Source of the DNA: Hyphomicrobiales bacterium
Lineage (GTDB): Bacteria > Pseudomonadota > Alphaproteobacteria > Rhizobiales > Methylopilaceae
Length of the DNA: 64,000 nt
Direction of reading: 5' to 3'
NCBI GenBank assembly: GCA_022842205.1
Contig: JALHQA010000004.1
Coordinates: forward strand, 238,501-302,500
The notes under the pieces were generated by a model. It was given only the letters and a program-made list of their open reading frames with translations. It searched no databases and was not told where the DNA came from. Shown in pieces: positions 28,186 through 35,993 of the stretch (its first letter is position 1; each line of letters begins with the position of its first letter). The translations under genes and the position numbers were made by a program.

Positions 28186-28300
28186 CCTCATCCTGAGCCG
28201 GACGGCGAAGCCGTCCGTGTCGAAGGATGCCGGCCGACTCCGACTCGCGTCCATCCTTCGACGCGGCTCATGCTGCGCATGAGTCCGGCTCAGGATGAGG
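28186..28300. repeat. Long imperfect inverted repeat, type B palindrome
   Basis: The left arm CCTCATCCTGAGCCGG and right arm CCGGCTCAGGATGAGG are perfect inverted repeats enclosing inner complementary pieces (GTCGAAGGATG and CATCCTTCGAC). It is of the same kind as the CCCATCCTTCGAGACGG elements at 30213-30308 and is typical of dispersed palindromes in Hyphomicrobiales. Confidence 0.7.
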
Positions 28301-28365
28301 ATGTACGTCGTGGCCGAAAGAAGCCTTTTTATTTTGGCCGAATGCCTGTCTGTTCGTGAGAACGC

Positions 28366-28782
28366 ATGGAGCAGGGCATGCAGGTCAAACGAAGCGGTTC
28401 AGTCCCGACGCGGACCGGGGAAGCGGAGTATTTCACCGGGACGGTTCGTCTCGATCCCCTCGTCGACGCACCGGAGCCGGCGCGCGTGCGCGGTTTTCAC
28501 GTGACGTTCGAGCCCGGTGCACGTACGGCGTGGCACACCCATCCTCTCGGCCAGACACTGATCGTGACGTCCGGACTCGGCCTCGTGCAAAGCTGGGGCG
28601 GCAAAATCGAGGAAATCCGGCCGGGCGATGTCGTCTGGATCGCGCCCGGCGAAAAGCACTGGCACGGCGCGGCGCCCTCAAACGGCATGAGCCACATCGC
28701 CATTCAGGAGGCGCTGGACGGCAACAATGTCGAATGGCTGGAGCAGGTGACGGAGGAGGAATATCGGGGTAGGGGGGAGTGA
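28366..28782 (+). CDS. Cupin-domain protein
   Basis: 138 residues, one double-stranded beta-helix. Cupin motif 1 is [17 protein letters not shown] and motif 2 is [19 protein letters not shown], giving two or three metal-binding His. Proteins of this kind are often annotated as (R)-mandelonitrile lyase-like or carboxymuconolactone-associated cupins; the substrate cannot be inferred. The ATG at 28366 and a second at 28378 are both possible. The gene is isolated between two repeat elements. Confidence 0.82.
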   Translation: MEQGMQVKRSGSVPTRTGEAEYFTGTVRLDPLVDAPEPARVRGFHVTFEPGARTAWHTHPLGQTLIVTSGLGLVQSWGGKIEEIRPGDVVWIAPGEKHWHGAAPSNGMSHIAIQEALDGNNVEWLEQVTEEEYRGRGE

Positions 28783-28810
28783 GGGACCGGAGGAGAGAAT
28801 CTTGGCAGGG

Positions 28811-28841
28811 ATCGTGGCCGGGCTTGCCCCGGCTGTCACGT
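28811..28841. repeat. Dispersed palindrome, type A, copy 2
   Basis: The sequence GTGGCCGGGCTTGCCCCGGC is a degenerate copy of the type A element found at 28117-28150 and 30085-30115. Confidence 0.5.
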
Positions 28842-28892
28842 AGGGGGTTCCCCTGAGAGTTGAACTTCCTATGATGCGCGCCGGGGGATGAC

Positions 28893-29732
28893 TTGGCCGA
28901 CGCAACGAAAATCGGAAGCGCTTGGAGCGATCTCGAATTAGACGTTATCGTTGCCGACTATTTTTCGATGCTCGCGGATGATCTCGCGGGGCGTCCCTAC
29001 GTCAAAGCGCATCACAGCGCGGTTTTGATGCAACAGATCGGGCGCACCCATCGCTCTGTTGAGTTCAAACATCAAAACATATCAGCCGTTCTAGACGAAT
29101 TGGGGATGCCCTGGATAGGGGGCTACAAGCCGAAGCGAAATTATCAGTTCGCGATCTTCGCTGCGATCGATCGGTACATAAGTGCTCATCGCGATATCAT
29201 TTATGAACCTGTAGCACCGGTCGCGCTCAACTTAGCCGAACCCACGCCACCGATTTTTGTCGCGGCCCCGGTAAATGAACCAAAACCTGAACGACCACAG
29301 GAACTCGAACGCCTTGTACGGAAGTTTGATCCCGTAGAGCGAGACTTTCGCAATAAAGCGCTTGGCCAAGCGGGCGAGGAGTTCGTTCTCGGACTCGAAC
29401 GTAACCGGCTCCTTGCCGAAGGGAGGCCCGATCTTGCGAAAAAGGTACGATGGATTTCAATGGAAGACGGCGATGGGGCGGGATTCGACATACATTCGTT
29501 CGAGAGCGCCGGGACTGATAAGTTAATCGAAGTGAAAACGACGAACGGTTCCGTTCGAACGCCGTTCTACATAACTCGGGTCGAACACGAGGTCGCGCAC
29601 GAGCGCAAGGACGTTTGGCAACTCTATCGCTTGCATCGGTTCGCTCAGAAGCCAGCGATTTTTACGGTCAGACCGCCACTGGTGAATGCGCTCCACCTCG
29701 ATCCCGAAAGTTGGCGAGCGATACCACGCTAA
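28893..29732 (+). CDS. DUF3883 nuclease-like protein, lower GC
   Basis: 279 residues from a TTG start preceded by GGGGGATG. The N-terminal 100 residues (SDLELDVIVADYFSML ... NISAVLDELGMPWIGGYKPKRNYQ) form a module I associate with HNH- and DUF3883-type restriction endonucleases. The C-terminal half is DUF3883: KALGQAGEEFVLGLER, then GAGFDIHSF and KLIEVKTT, which fits a PD-(D/E)xK core (D...ExK). The GC content is visibly below that of its neighbours, and dispersed repeats flank the locus, suggesting acquisition. No partner methylase or helicase is next to it. Nuclease activity is inference. Confidence 0.8.
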   Translation: MADATKIGSAWSDLELDVIVADYFSMLADDLAGRPYVKAHHSAVLMQQIGRTHRSVEFKHQNISAVLDELGMPWIGGYKPKRNYQFAIFAAIDRYISAHRDIIYEPVAPVALNLAEPTPPIFVAAPVNEPKPERPQELERLVRKFDPVERDFRNKALGQAGEEFVLGLERNRLLAEGRPDLAKKVRWISMEDGDGAGFDIHSFESAGTDKLIEVKTTNGSVRTPFYITRVEHEVAHERKDVWQLYRLHRFAQKPAIFTVRPPLVNALHLDPESWRAIPR

Positions 29733-29756
29733 AAGCGCGAATGAGTCCAGAAAACT

Positions 29757-29954
29757 TTATCGGCCCCGACGAGCCAATTTGGTCTGTATGGGGTCTAAAT
29801 CATGCTTGTGAGCAAACCACTGAACGAATTCCAATGGGTTCGCGAACGATCCTCGAAAGTCTTGAAGATCGTCCTTGTCGTATAGCTCAAAAATATCGAG
29901 CGCATATCTTTTCAGCATGTGCGAGGCGGCAGCCTCTATCCATTCGTCGGCCAT
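29757..29954 (-). CDS. Small acidic/helical protein convergent with the DUF3883 gene
   Basis: 65 residues beginning MADEWIEAAASHMLKRYALD, with no Cys and no membrane segment. The ATG has a perfect AAAGGAGG 7 nt upstream, so expression is credible. Stops of this gene and the DUF3883 gene are 24 nt apart. Composition is lower-GC like the nuclease gene. The family is not recognised. The open frame upstream to 30113 runs through a dispersed repeat and should not be included. Confidence 0.6.
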   Translation of the reverse strand: MADEWIEAAASHMLKRYALDIFELYDKDDLQDFRGSFANPLEFVQWFAHKHDLDPIQTKLARRGR

Positions 29955-30084
29955 CGAAGAACCTCCTTTCTGCATCATACATACATACGTGCTTACTGGC
30001 ACAGAAAAAGCGGGGCGCCTTCGGCGCGACTTTTCTCCTGGTCCCGAATCCGGCGCTCGGCTGTGCCTCGCTTGTCCGGGACAC

Positions 30085-30115
30085 GCGTGGATGGCCGGGA
30101 CAAGCCCGGCCATGA
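30085..30115. repeat. Dispersed palindrome, type A, copy 3
   Basis: ATGGCCGGGACAAGCCCGGCCAT is an inverted repeat in opposite orientation to the copies at 28117 and 28811. Read on the minus strand it encodes MAGLVPAIHA, a peptide frequently mis-annotated as an N-terminus in rhizobial genomes. Confidence 0.7.
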
Positions 30116-30143
30116 CGGAGTTTCATCGACAGGTCTGAACCCC

Positions 30144-30308
30144 TCACGCCGCTCGCGCCTGAGGGCGCGAGTCGGCCCTCTCCCTCACGGGGAGAGGGGA
30201 CTGAGGTTGTGGCCCATCCTTCGAGACGGGCCTCGGCCCTCCTCAGGGTGAGGTTTGCTTTTGTTGCCCATCCTTCGAGACGGCGCTGCGCGCCTCCTCA
30301 GGATGAGG
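30144..30308. repeat. Cluster of palindromic elements, including two type B copies
   Basis: It contains CCCTCTCCC-TCAC-GGGGAGAGGG (30176-30198) and two similar type B elements beginning CCCATCCTTCGAGACGG (30213-30252 and 30267-30308), each ending in a GGTGAGG or GGATGAGG arm. There is no coding sequence here. The cluster marks the right side of the accessory patch. Confidence 0.7.
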
Positions 30309-30368
30309 GACAGCACGCCAAGGAAAATAATCCTTGACGGATCGCCGCCGTCGATCTAACCTTTCCTT

Positions 30369-30962
30369 ATGCCTCAACGCCTGCGCCTGAACTTCCCTCC
30401 GGAGAAAAAGCTGGAGGCGCGGCGGGCCTATGACCTCGGCGCGCCGCAGGCCGAGATCGCGGCGATACTCGGATGTTCGCAGGGCACCGTGCACCGGCGG
30501 ATCATGGAATGGGGCTGGGAGCCTGAGCGTTCTCCGCGTCCCTACAGGCGGCGGCGGAGATTCCGCTTCGTGGCGGACGAGCAGGGGCGGTCCGAACAGG
30601 GGCGGTATGGCGACGAGATTCCGCCTTACGGCCTCGGGCCGGAGCGTTTCGAGATGGAGGAGCCGGTTTCGGACGACAATCTCGCCTTGCAGATGAAGCA
30701 GCTTGTGGCGCGCGAGATGCGCCGTGTGCGGACATGCGGCGGGGCGGCGCCCGACGTCGCGCGCACGCTGGCCTCGCTGGCGCAGACGCTGAAGACGCTC
30801 CGCACGCTGCCCGTCGAGGAGGACGAGGCGCACGGGGGCGACGACCTCGATTTCGACCCCGAGGAATATCGCGCCGAGATCGCGCGGCGTCTGGACGAGA
30901 TCGAGGGCCGCGAGACGGAGATCGCGTTCGTCGCGGGATCGACCGACGGCGGCGGAATCTAG
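30369..30962 (+). CDS. Helix-turn-helix protein of unknown function
   Basis: 197 residues. Residues about 15-45 (LEARRAYDLGAPQAEIAAILGCSQGTV and following) look like a homeodomain-like or MerR/terminase-small-subunit-like HTH. A basic Arg-rich patch follows, and then an acidic C-terminal half (EEDEAHGGDDLDFDPEEY). It could be a DNA-binding regulator. It is preceded by the palindromic cluster and converges on the small minus-strand gene at 30970. Confidence 0.6.
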   Translation: MPQRLRLNFPPEKKLEARRAYDLGAPQAEIAAILGCSQGTVHRRIMEWGWEPERSPRPYRRRRRFRFVADEQGRSEQGRYGDEIPPYGLGPERFEMEEPVSDDNLALQMKQLVAREMRRVRTCGGAAPDVARTLASLAQTLKTLRTLPVEEDEAHGGDDLDFDPEEYRAEIARRLDEIEGRETEIAFVAGSTDGGGI

Positions 30963-30969
30963 CCGCCGT

Positions 30970-31254
30970 TTATTCGCCCGGAACCTGACGTCCTGCCGCG
31001 CGGGCGCGGCCCGTGCCGCGCAGCGTGTCGAACGCGTTTCCGATGCCGCGCGAGACGCTTCTGTCCAGCGACTTCATGCCCTGCAGCATGCGCGGGCCGA
31101 ACCGGTTTCTGTCAGATTCCGCGAGCACGGCGGCCGCGTAGGTGCGGCAGCGGTCCTGGTATTCGTTGGGCTGGTCGTCCCAGCCGCCCTGAAATGCACC
31201 ATTCCGCACGGCGGTGTCGTGAATGGCCCGTGCGCACCTCTCCAGAGTGTCCAT
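30970..31254 (-). CDS. Hypothetical protein, 94 residues
   Basis: Starts MDTLERCARAIHDTAV and contains a NEYQDRCRTYAAAVL helix; no signal or membrane segment. The pattern of an N-terminal helix with C-A-R-A-I followed by a second Cys helix recalls small proteins seen in phage-derived and rhizobial genomes. I cannot assign a function. Confidence 0.5.
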   Translation of the reverse strand: MDTLERCARAIHDTAVRNGAFQGGWDDQPNEYQDRCRTYAAAVLAESDRNRFGPRMLQGMKSLDRSVSRGIGNAFDTLRGTGRARAAGRQVPGE

Positions 31255-31370
31255 GAGTATCCCCCATCGGACTTGGCCGCATCACAGGCAAGTTAAACCG
31301 CAGATTGTGACCTTCCGGGGGCAAGCCGCGCGAGGGTTAACGCGGCAGGCAAAGGGAGGGGGCGGGCGGC

Positions 31371-31598
31371 CTAGAGCGCGCGCTCGGGCCGGAGCGCCGC
31401 CGGCAGCGGACGCGGATCGCGCCCCGCGAACAGCGAGGGATTGCGGTCGCGCACCTGCGTGATCTTGCGGTCGGCGTCCGCGAACTGGCGGAACAGCTTC
31501 TCGCTGGCCAGACACACGTCGCGCTCTTCCGCTGTCTTCGCCGCAGCGGCGAGCGCAGCAAAACGGTCTGCCTGTACGGCATAGTTCAAGCGGGGCAT
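31371..31598 (-). CDS. Hypothetical protein, 75 residues
   Basis: Begins MPRLNYAVQADRFAALAAAAKTAEERDVC; helical, Ala-rich, with one Cys. The codon usage fits the surrounding genes. Function unknown. About 110 nt separate it from the 30-residue membrane ORF upstream. Confidence 0.5.
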   Translation of the reverse strand: MPRLNYAVQADRFAALAAAAKTAEERDVCLASEKLFRQFADADRKITQVRDRNPSLFAGRDPRPLPAALRPERAL

Positions 31599-31707
31599 TG
31601 CGAACCTGTCATCGTTGCCGGTCTTCGCGCCGGACAGACGGAGATTTCCGGATGCGTGCCCGATTCGATAGGGGACGCGCGAGTTAGTCCCGGTTTCCCC
31701 AGCCTCC

Positions 31708-31800
31708 TCATGTGAAGATCAACACATAGGTGACGATCTGGATGACGAGAACGAGCGCGAGCCCGTAAGCGAACAGAATGACAGTGCCGATATCGACCAT
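31708..31800 (-). CDS. 30-residue single-pass membrane ORF
   Basis: ATG at 31800 preceded by GGTGGGGAG; it encodes MVDIGTVILFAYGLALVLVI and about 10 more residues ending YVLIFT, one continuous hydrophobic helix. It lies 139 nt downstream of flhA on the same strand. Too short for family recognition; support is the good ribosome binding site and the uninterrupted hydrophobic pattern. Confidence 0.45.
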   Translation of the reverse strand: MVDIGTVILFAYGLALVLVIQIVTYVLIFT

Positions 31801-31939
31801 GACTCCCCACCTCGCCCCCGCGATGCGGAAGGGAACATAGTGCGTCGGCGGCGGGTTGCGACCGCTGCCGCGCACGGTGGTTGACGGAGTGTTGAACCGA
31901 TCGCGGAGTCGTTTCCGGCTTCCCTCTGGCGAGGGAAAC

Positions 31940-34060
31940 TTAGATCGCGGCGACCGTTTTCAAACGCGCGCGCGGGTGGATTTCGCCCTGGCTGAGAACC
32001 GGCGTCTGGCTGCGGAAGCGGTCGACGATCGAGCGCACGAAGGGCCGGATCGAGGCCGAGGTGAGAAGCACCGGAACCTCGCCCTGGCGCGCCGCATCCT
32101 CGAAGCGGTCGCGGACGAGGCCGATGAACTCGTGGAGCTTGGACGGCTGCATCGCGAGCTGGCGGTCGTCCGCGGTGCCGACGATCGATTCCTGGAACGC
32201 CTGCTCCCATTGCGGCGAGAGCACGACGAGCGGCAGCGTGCCGTCCGGCGCGGAATATTGCGCGCAGAGCTGGCGCGCAAGGCGCGAGCGCACATGCTCG
32301 GCGATGGAGGCGGGGTTGCGCGTCCAGCCCACGGCTTCGGCGACACCTTCGAGAATGGTGCCGAGATCGCGTATGGACACGCGCTCGCCGAGCAGGAATT
32401 GCAGCACGCGCTGGAAGCTGGTCATGGAAATCTGCGACGGGATGATGTCCTCGGCGAGTTTCGCCTGTTCCTTCGGCATGTCCTTCAGCAGTTTCGCGAC
32501 CTCGCCATAGGACAGCAGCTCGGCCATGTTGGCCTTGAGGATCTCGGTGATGTGGGTCGAGAGCACGGTCGGCGCGTCGACCACGGTGTAGCCGCGCACG
32601 GTCGCTTCCTCGCGCAGCGCGCCGTCCACCCAGGTCGCCGGCAGGCCGAAGGTCGGCTCGGTGGTGTGATGGCCGGGCATGGAGATCTGGTGGCCGGACG
32701 GGTCCATGACCATGAACTGGCCGGGGAACACCTGGCCGGCACCCGACGGCGTCTCCTTGACCTTGATGATGTAGTTGTTGGCGCCGAGATGGACATTGTC
32801 CAGAAGTCGCACCGACGGCATGACGAAGCCCATGTCGGCGGCGAACTGGCGGCGCAGCGCCTTGATCTGCTCGGTGAGGCGGTCCTGGCCTTCCGGGCCG
32901 TCGACGAGCGGCAGGAGACCGTAGCCGAGCTCGATCTTGAGATCGTCAATACGAAGGGATTCCGAGATCGGCTCCTCGGCCGGGGGAGCTGCGGCCGCGA
33001 CCGCCTCGACCTGCGCGGTGCGCGCGGCTTCGGCGAGAACGGCGCGGTTGGTGCGGTCCACCTTCCAGGCGAGATAGCCGGCGCCGCCCGCGAGCACGAG
33101 GAAAGGCAGGGCGGGAATGCCGGGCAGGAGGGCGATGAAGCCGGTGACGGCGGCCGACATGCCGAGCGCCTTCGGATAGCCCGACAGCTGGGTCATCAGC
33201 GCCTTGTCGGCGGAGCCGGATACGCCGGCCTTGGAGACGAGCAGGCCGGCGGCGGTCGAAACGACGAGCGCGGGGATCTGGGTGACGAGGCCGTCGCCCA
33301 CCGTCAGCAGCGTGTAGGTGGCGCCCGCTTCGCCCATCGACATGTCGTGCTGCGCCATGCCGATGATGATGCCGGCGACGACGTTGATGACAGTGATGAG
33401 AAGGCCGGCGACGGCGTCGCCGCGCACGAATTTCGAGGCGCCGTCCATGGCCCCGAAGAAGGAGCTTTCGTCCTCGAGGTCCTTGCGGCGGCGGCGGGCC
33501 TCGGCCTCGTCGATGAGGCCAGCGGAGAGGTCGGCGTCGACCGCCATCTGCTTGCCGGGCATGGCGTCGAGGGTGAAGCGGGCCGCGACCTCCGCGATGC
33601 GGCCGGAGCCCTTCGTGATGACGACGAAGTTCACGATGACGAGAATCGCGAACACGATGATGCCGATGACGAAATTTCCGCCCATGACGAAATGGCCGAA
33701 GGCCTCGATGACGTGGCCGGCGGCGGCGGTGCCGTTCTGGCCTTCCGACAGGATGAGGCGCGTCGAGGCGAGGTTGAGCGCGAGGCGCATCATGGTCGCG
33801 ACGAGCAGCACGGTCGGGAAGGCGGAGAATTCGAGCGGCTTCTGGATGAACAGCGACGTCATCAGGATGAGGACGGAAAAGATGATTGAGAACGCCAGGA
33901 ACATGTCGAGCATGACCGGCGGCAGCGGCATGATCAGCACGACAAGGATCGTCAGGACGCCGATGGCGAGGCCGAGATCGCTCCTTTTGACGAAAGCGAT
34001 GAAATCGCCCGCGATCTGACGCGGAGCGTTGGCTCCGCTCGCGGCGCTGATATCGGCCAT
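31940..34060 (-). CDS. flhA: Flagellar export apparatus protein FlhA
   Basis: 706 residues. About eight membrane segments in the first 330 residues with the conserved FHIPEP-family loop (LVTQIPALVVSTAAGLLVSKAG), then a large cytoplasmic domain. It forms the export gate that binds chaperone-substrate complexes. I chose the ATG at 34060 (MADISAAS) because AGGAG lies 5 nt upstream; the frame is open further upstream. It is transcribed apart from other fli genes and has its own ftr and CtrA-type elements. Confidence 0.95.
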   Translation of the reverse strand: MADISAASGANAPRQIAGDFIAFVKRSDLGLAIGVLTILVVLIMPLPPVMLDMFLAFSIIFSVLILMTSLFIQKPLEFSAFPTVLLVATMMRLALNLASTRLILSEGQNGTAAAGHVIEAFGHFVMGGNFVIGIIVFAILVIVNFVVITKGSGRIAEVAARFTLDAMPGKQMAVDADLSAGLIDEAEARRRRKDLEDESSFFGAMDGASKFVRGDAVAGLLITVINVVAGIIIGMAQHDMSMGEAGATYTLLTVGDGLVTQIPALVVSTAAGLLVSKAGVSGSADKALMTQLSGYPKALGMSAAVTGFIALLPGIPALPFLVLAGGAGYLAWKVDRTNRAVLAEAARTAQVEAVAAAAPPAEEPISESLRIDDLKIELGYGLLPLVDGPEGQDRLTEQIKALRRQFAADMGFVMPSVRLLDNVHLGANNYIIKVKETPSGAGQVFPGQFMVMDPSGHQISMPGHHTTEPTFGLPATWVDGALREEATVRGYTVVDAPTVLSTHITEILKANMAELLSYGEVAKLLKDMPKEQAKLAEDIIPSQISMTSFQRVLQFLLGERVSIRDLGTILEGVAEAVGWTRNPASIAEHVRSRLARQLCAQYSAPDGTLPLVVLSPQWEQAFQESIVGTADDRQLAMQPSKLHEFIGLVRDRFEDAARQGEVPVLLTSASIRPFVRSIVDRFRSQTPVLSQGEIHPRARLKTVAAI

Positions 34061-34183
34061 TTTTGCTCCTGACGGCACGCGGCGAAACGACGATGCGTAA
34101 GGCGGCGTCGGATTCGGCGCGAGGGCTCTTACTTCCATCCGGCGCCTCCGCGGCCGGACGCCGTCCTACAGGGACGGCGCCGG

Positions 34184-34198
34184 GCAAAAAGCACGCGA
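34184..34198 (-). promoter_or_regulatory. Possible sigma-54 promoter of flhA
   Basis: The minus strand reads TCGCGTGCTTTTTGC; the -12 TTGC is exact but the -24 GG is CG. It lies between the ftr palindrome and the flhA start. Weak on its own. Confidence 0.25.
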
Positions 34199-34240
34199 CG
34201 AAAATCAACAGCACGCGCCGGACTGACAGGTCCGGCTTTA

Positions 34241-34259
34241 CCCGGCAGAATTTGCCGGG
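34241..34259. promoter_or_regulatory. FlbD-type (ftr) palindrome upstream of flhA
   Basis: CCCGGCAGAATTTGCCGGG: 7-bp perfect arms around a 5-nt centre. It is nearly identical to the elements in front of fliF (56523-56541) and fliK (57120-57136). It resembles Caulobacter ftr sites bound by FlbD, and flbD is present in this window. Confidence 0.75.
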
Positions 34260-34266
34260 CGCATGG

Positions 34267-34281
34267 TTAATGCGGAGTTAA
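34267..34281. promoter_or_regulatory. CtrA box upstream of flhA
   Basis: TTAA-TGCGGAG-TTAA is a perfect TTAA-N7-TTAA CtrA site. It is separated from the ftr palindrome by exactly 7 nt and overlaps the stop codon of the upstream hybrid kinase gene. Confidence 0.75.
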
Positions 34282-35993
34282 GTCACGGGTGACAGGCGGA
34301 CGACATTGGAGTCCTGAGCCTCATTCAGGCTCAGAATGCCGGCTATTTTCTCGCCAAGTTCGCTTTCCACGAAGGGCTTATGCACGATCCGGTCTTCGCC
34401 CGCCGCGATAAGCGCCTTGGCGTCGGCATAGCCGGTCGCGAACAGAACCGGGAGTGAAGGCCGGCGCGCCAGGATCTCACGTGCCACCTCGGCGCCGTTC
34501 ATACCCGGCATCGCGAAGTCGAGCAGAACCAGATCGACTTTCGCCAGATCATCCAGCGCTTCAAGGGCAGAGCCGCCGCTGCCGGCCTCGACCACGCGGT
34601 ATCCCAAATCATGGAGGATTGAACTCGTGACCTCGCGTACCGCGCTGTCATCATCGACCAACAGGATGACGGCATCGCCCGTACGACGTTTCGCTGGCGC
34701 CGGCGAAGGTGGCGAAGCTGGCAAAACCTTCTCTTCCGCGCGCGGCAGAAAGAGTTTGACGGAGGTACCTTCGCCAACCGTGGTGTCGATACGAATCCCG
34801 CCGCCGGACTGTTTGGCGAGGCCAAGAACCTGGCTGAGACCGAGGCCGGAGCCTTTTCCGACCTCCTTCGTGGTGAAGAACGGCTCAAATGCCTTGGCAA
34901 GAACCTCAGGCGGCATGCCCGAGCCGGTGTCGCTGACGGAGACGACAACATACTCGCCGGGCTGCGGCTCCTCGGGCAAGCTCTGCGTTTCAACGACGGC
35001 ATTGCTGGTCTCGACCGCCAGAGTACCGCCGACCGCCATGGCATCGCGCGCGTTGATCGCAAGATTGAGAATGACCAGTTCGATCTGGGTCGGATCAATC
35101 ATTGCGGGCCAAAGTCGCGGCGCGAGAACGGTTTCGATCCGCACACTTCCGCCCATCGTGCTTTGAAGCAGATCGCGCATGCTGGTGACGGTTTCGTTCA
35201 AGTCGACGGCGCGCGGTTCGAGTTTCTGCCTTCGTGAAAAAGCCAGCATTTGCGCGGTCAGCTTGGCTCCGCGTTCCGCGGCTTCCGCCATCATGGTCAG
35301 GCGGCGGACCTGACCGGGGTCGGATGCCTGTTTCTGCATCTGCCGCACATTGCCCAGCACCACCGTCAGCAGGTTGTTGAAGTCGTGCGCGACTCCGGAC
35401 GTCAACTGACCGACGGCTTCCAGCCGCTGTGCCTGGCGGAGAGCCGATTCAACTTTCTCACGCTCGACGATCTGGGCGGCGAGCTGACGGTTAGCAGCCG
35501 CAAGCTCGGCCGTACGTTCCTCCACGCGCCGCTCAAGCAATTGCTCCCCCCGCCTGATCTCATCCAGGCGTTCGCGAGCTTCATACTGCCGCAATCGGCC
35601 CCGAAAGGCTGTCCTTACGACACTCACGAGCGTCGTGGGATGAAATGGCCGCTCGAGGAAGCTGACATTGCCGAGCATCGTGGACAGACGCTTGGCGCTC
35701 GGATTCCGTTCCAGGCCGCCACCGCGTTGCGACAGGATGACAAAGGGAAAGTCCGACCACGCCGGTTGGCCGTCGATCCATTCCGACAGTTGCGACAAAT
35801 CCACGTTCTGGAGGGCCTCTTCGACAACGATGGCAGCGGCAGAGCCTTCCGCGATGCGCATGCACAAATCGGCGAGATCGTCGCAGACCAGCGCGCGGAT
35901 ATCGGCTTCGCGCAGGATCGTCGCGGCAATCTGAGCGTCGCGTCCGGCAGGCGCGAGGATCAGAACGCGTTCAGATAACGAGCCCCCAATCAT
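34278..35993 (-). CDS. Hybrid histidine kinase with N-terminal pseudo-receiver
   Basis: 571 residues. Residues about 10-130 fold like a receiver but carry VVEEA where the phospho-Asp strand is expected. Next come a coiled coil (135-190), HisKA with His203 in SGVAHDFNNLLT, HATPase (NLAINARDAM, DTGSGMPPE, GLGLSQV), and a C-terminal receiver with Asp in LVLLDFAMPGMNG and KPF. No membrane segment, so cytosolic. The start overlaps the stop of the KaiC-like gene, indicating a functional pair in which KaiC-like ATPase activity may feed the kinase. Confidence 0.9.
   Translation of the reverse strand: MIGGSLSERVLILAPAGRDAQIAATILREADIRALVCDDLADLCMRIAEGSAAAIVVEEALQNVDLSQLSEWIDGQPAWSDFPFVILSQRGGGLERNPSAKRLSTMLGNVSFLERPFHPTTLVSVVRTAFRGRLRQYEARERLDEIRRGEQLLERRVEERTAELAAANRQLAAQIVEREKVESALRQAQRLEAVGQLTSGVAHDFNNLLTVVLGNVRQMQKQASDPGQVRRLTMMAEAAERGAKLTAQMLAFSRRQKLEPRAVDLNETVTSMRDLLQSTMGGSVRIETVLAPRLWPAMIDPTQIELVILNLAINARDAMAVGGTLAVETSNAVVETQSLPEEPQPGEYVVVSVSDTGSGMPPEVLAKAFEPFFTTKEVGKGSGLGLSQVLGLAKQSGGGIRIDTTVGEGTSVKLFLPRAEEKVLPASPPSPAPAKRRTGDAVILLVDDDSAVREVTSSILHDLGYRVVEAGSGGSALEALDDLAKVDLVLLDFAMPGMNGAEVAREILARRPSLPVLFATGYADAKALIAAGEDRIVHKPFVESELGEKIAGILSLNEAQDSNVVRLSPVT

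Noticed and set aside
28117-28300. Possible CRISPR or integron-like repeats after fliJ
   Set aside because: Repeats are inverted and not evenly spaced; no direct-repeat/spacer periodicity and no cas or integrase gene.
29957-30113. N-terminal extension of the 65-residue gene starting MAGLVPAIHA
   Set aside because: It is translated from a dispersed palindrome; the internal ATG at 29954 has a perfect ribosome binding site.
31856-33889. 677-codon plus-strand frame opposite flhA
   Set aside because: Shadow of flhA; Arg/Gly/Asp-rich composition without domains.
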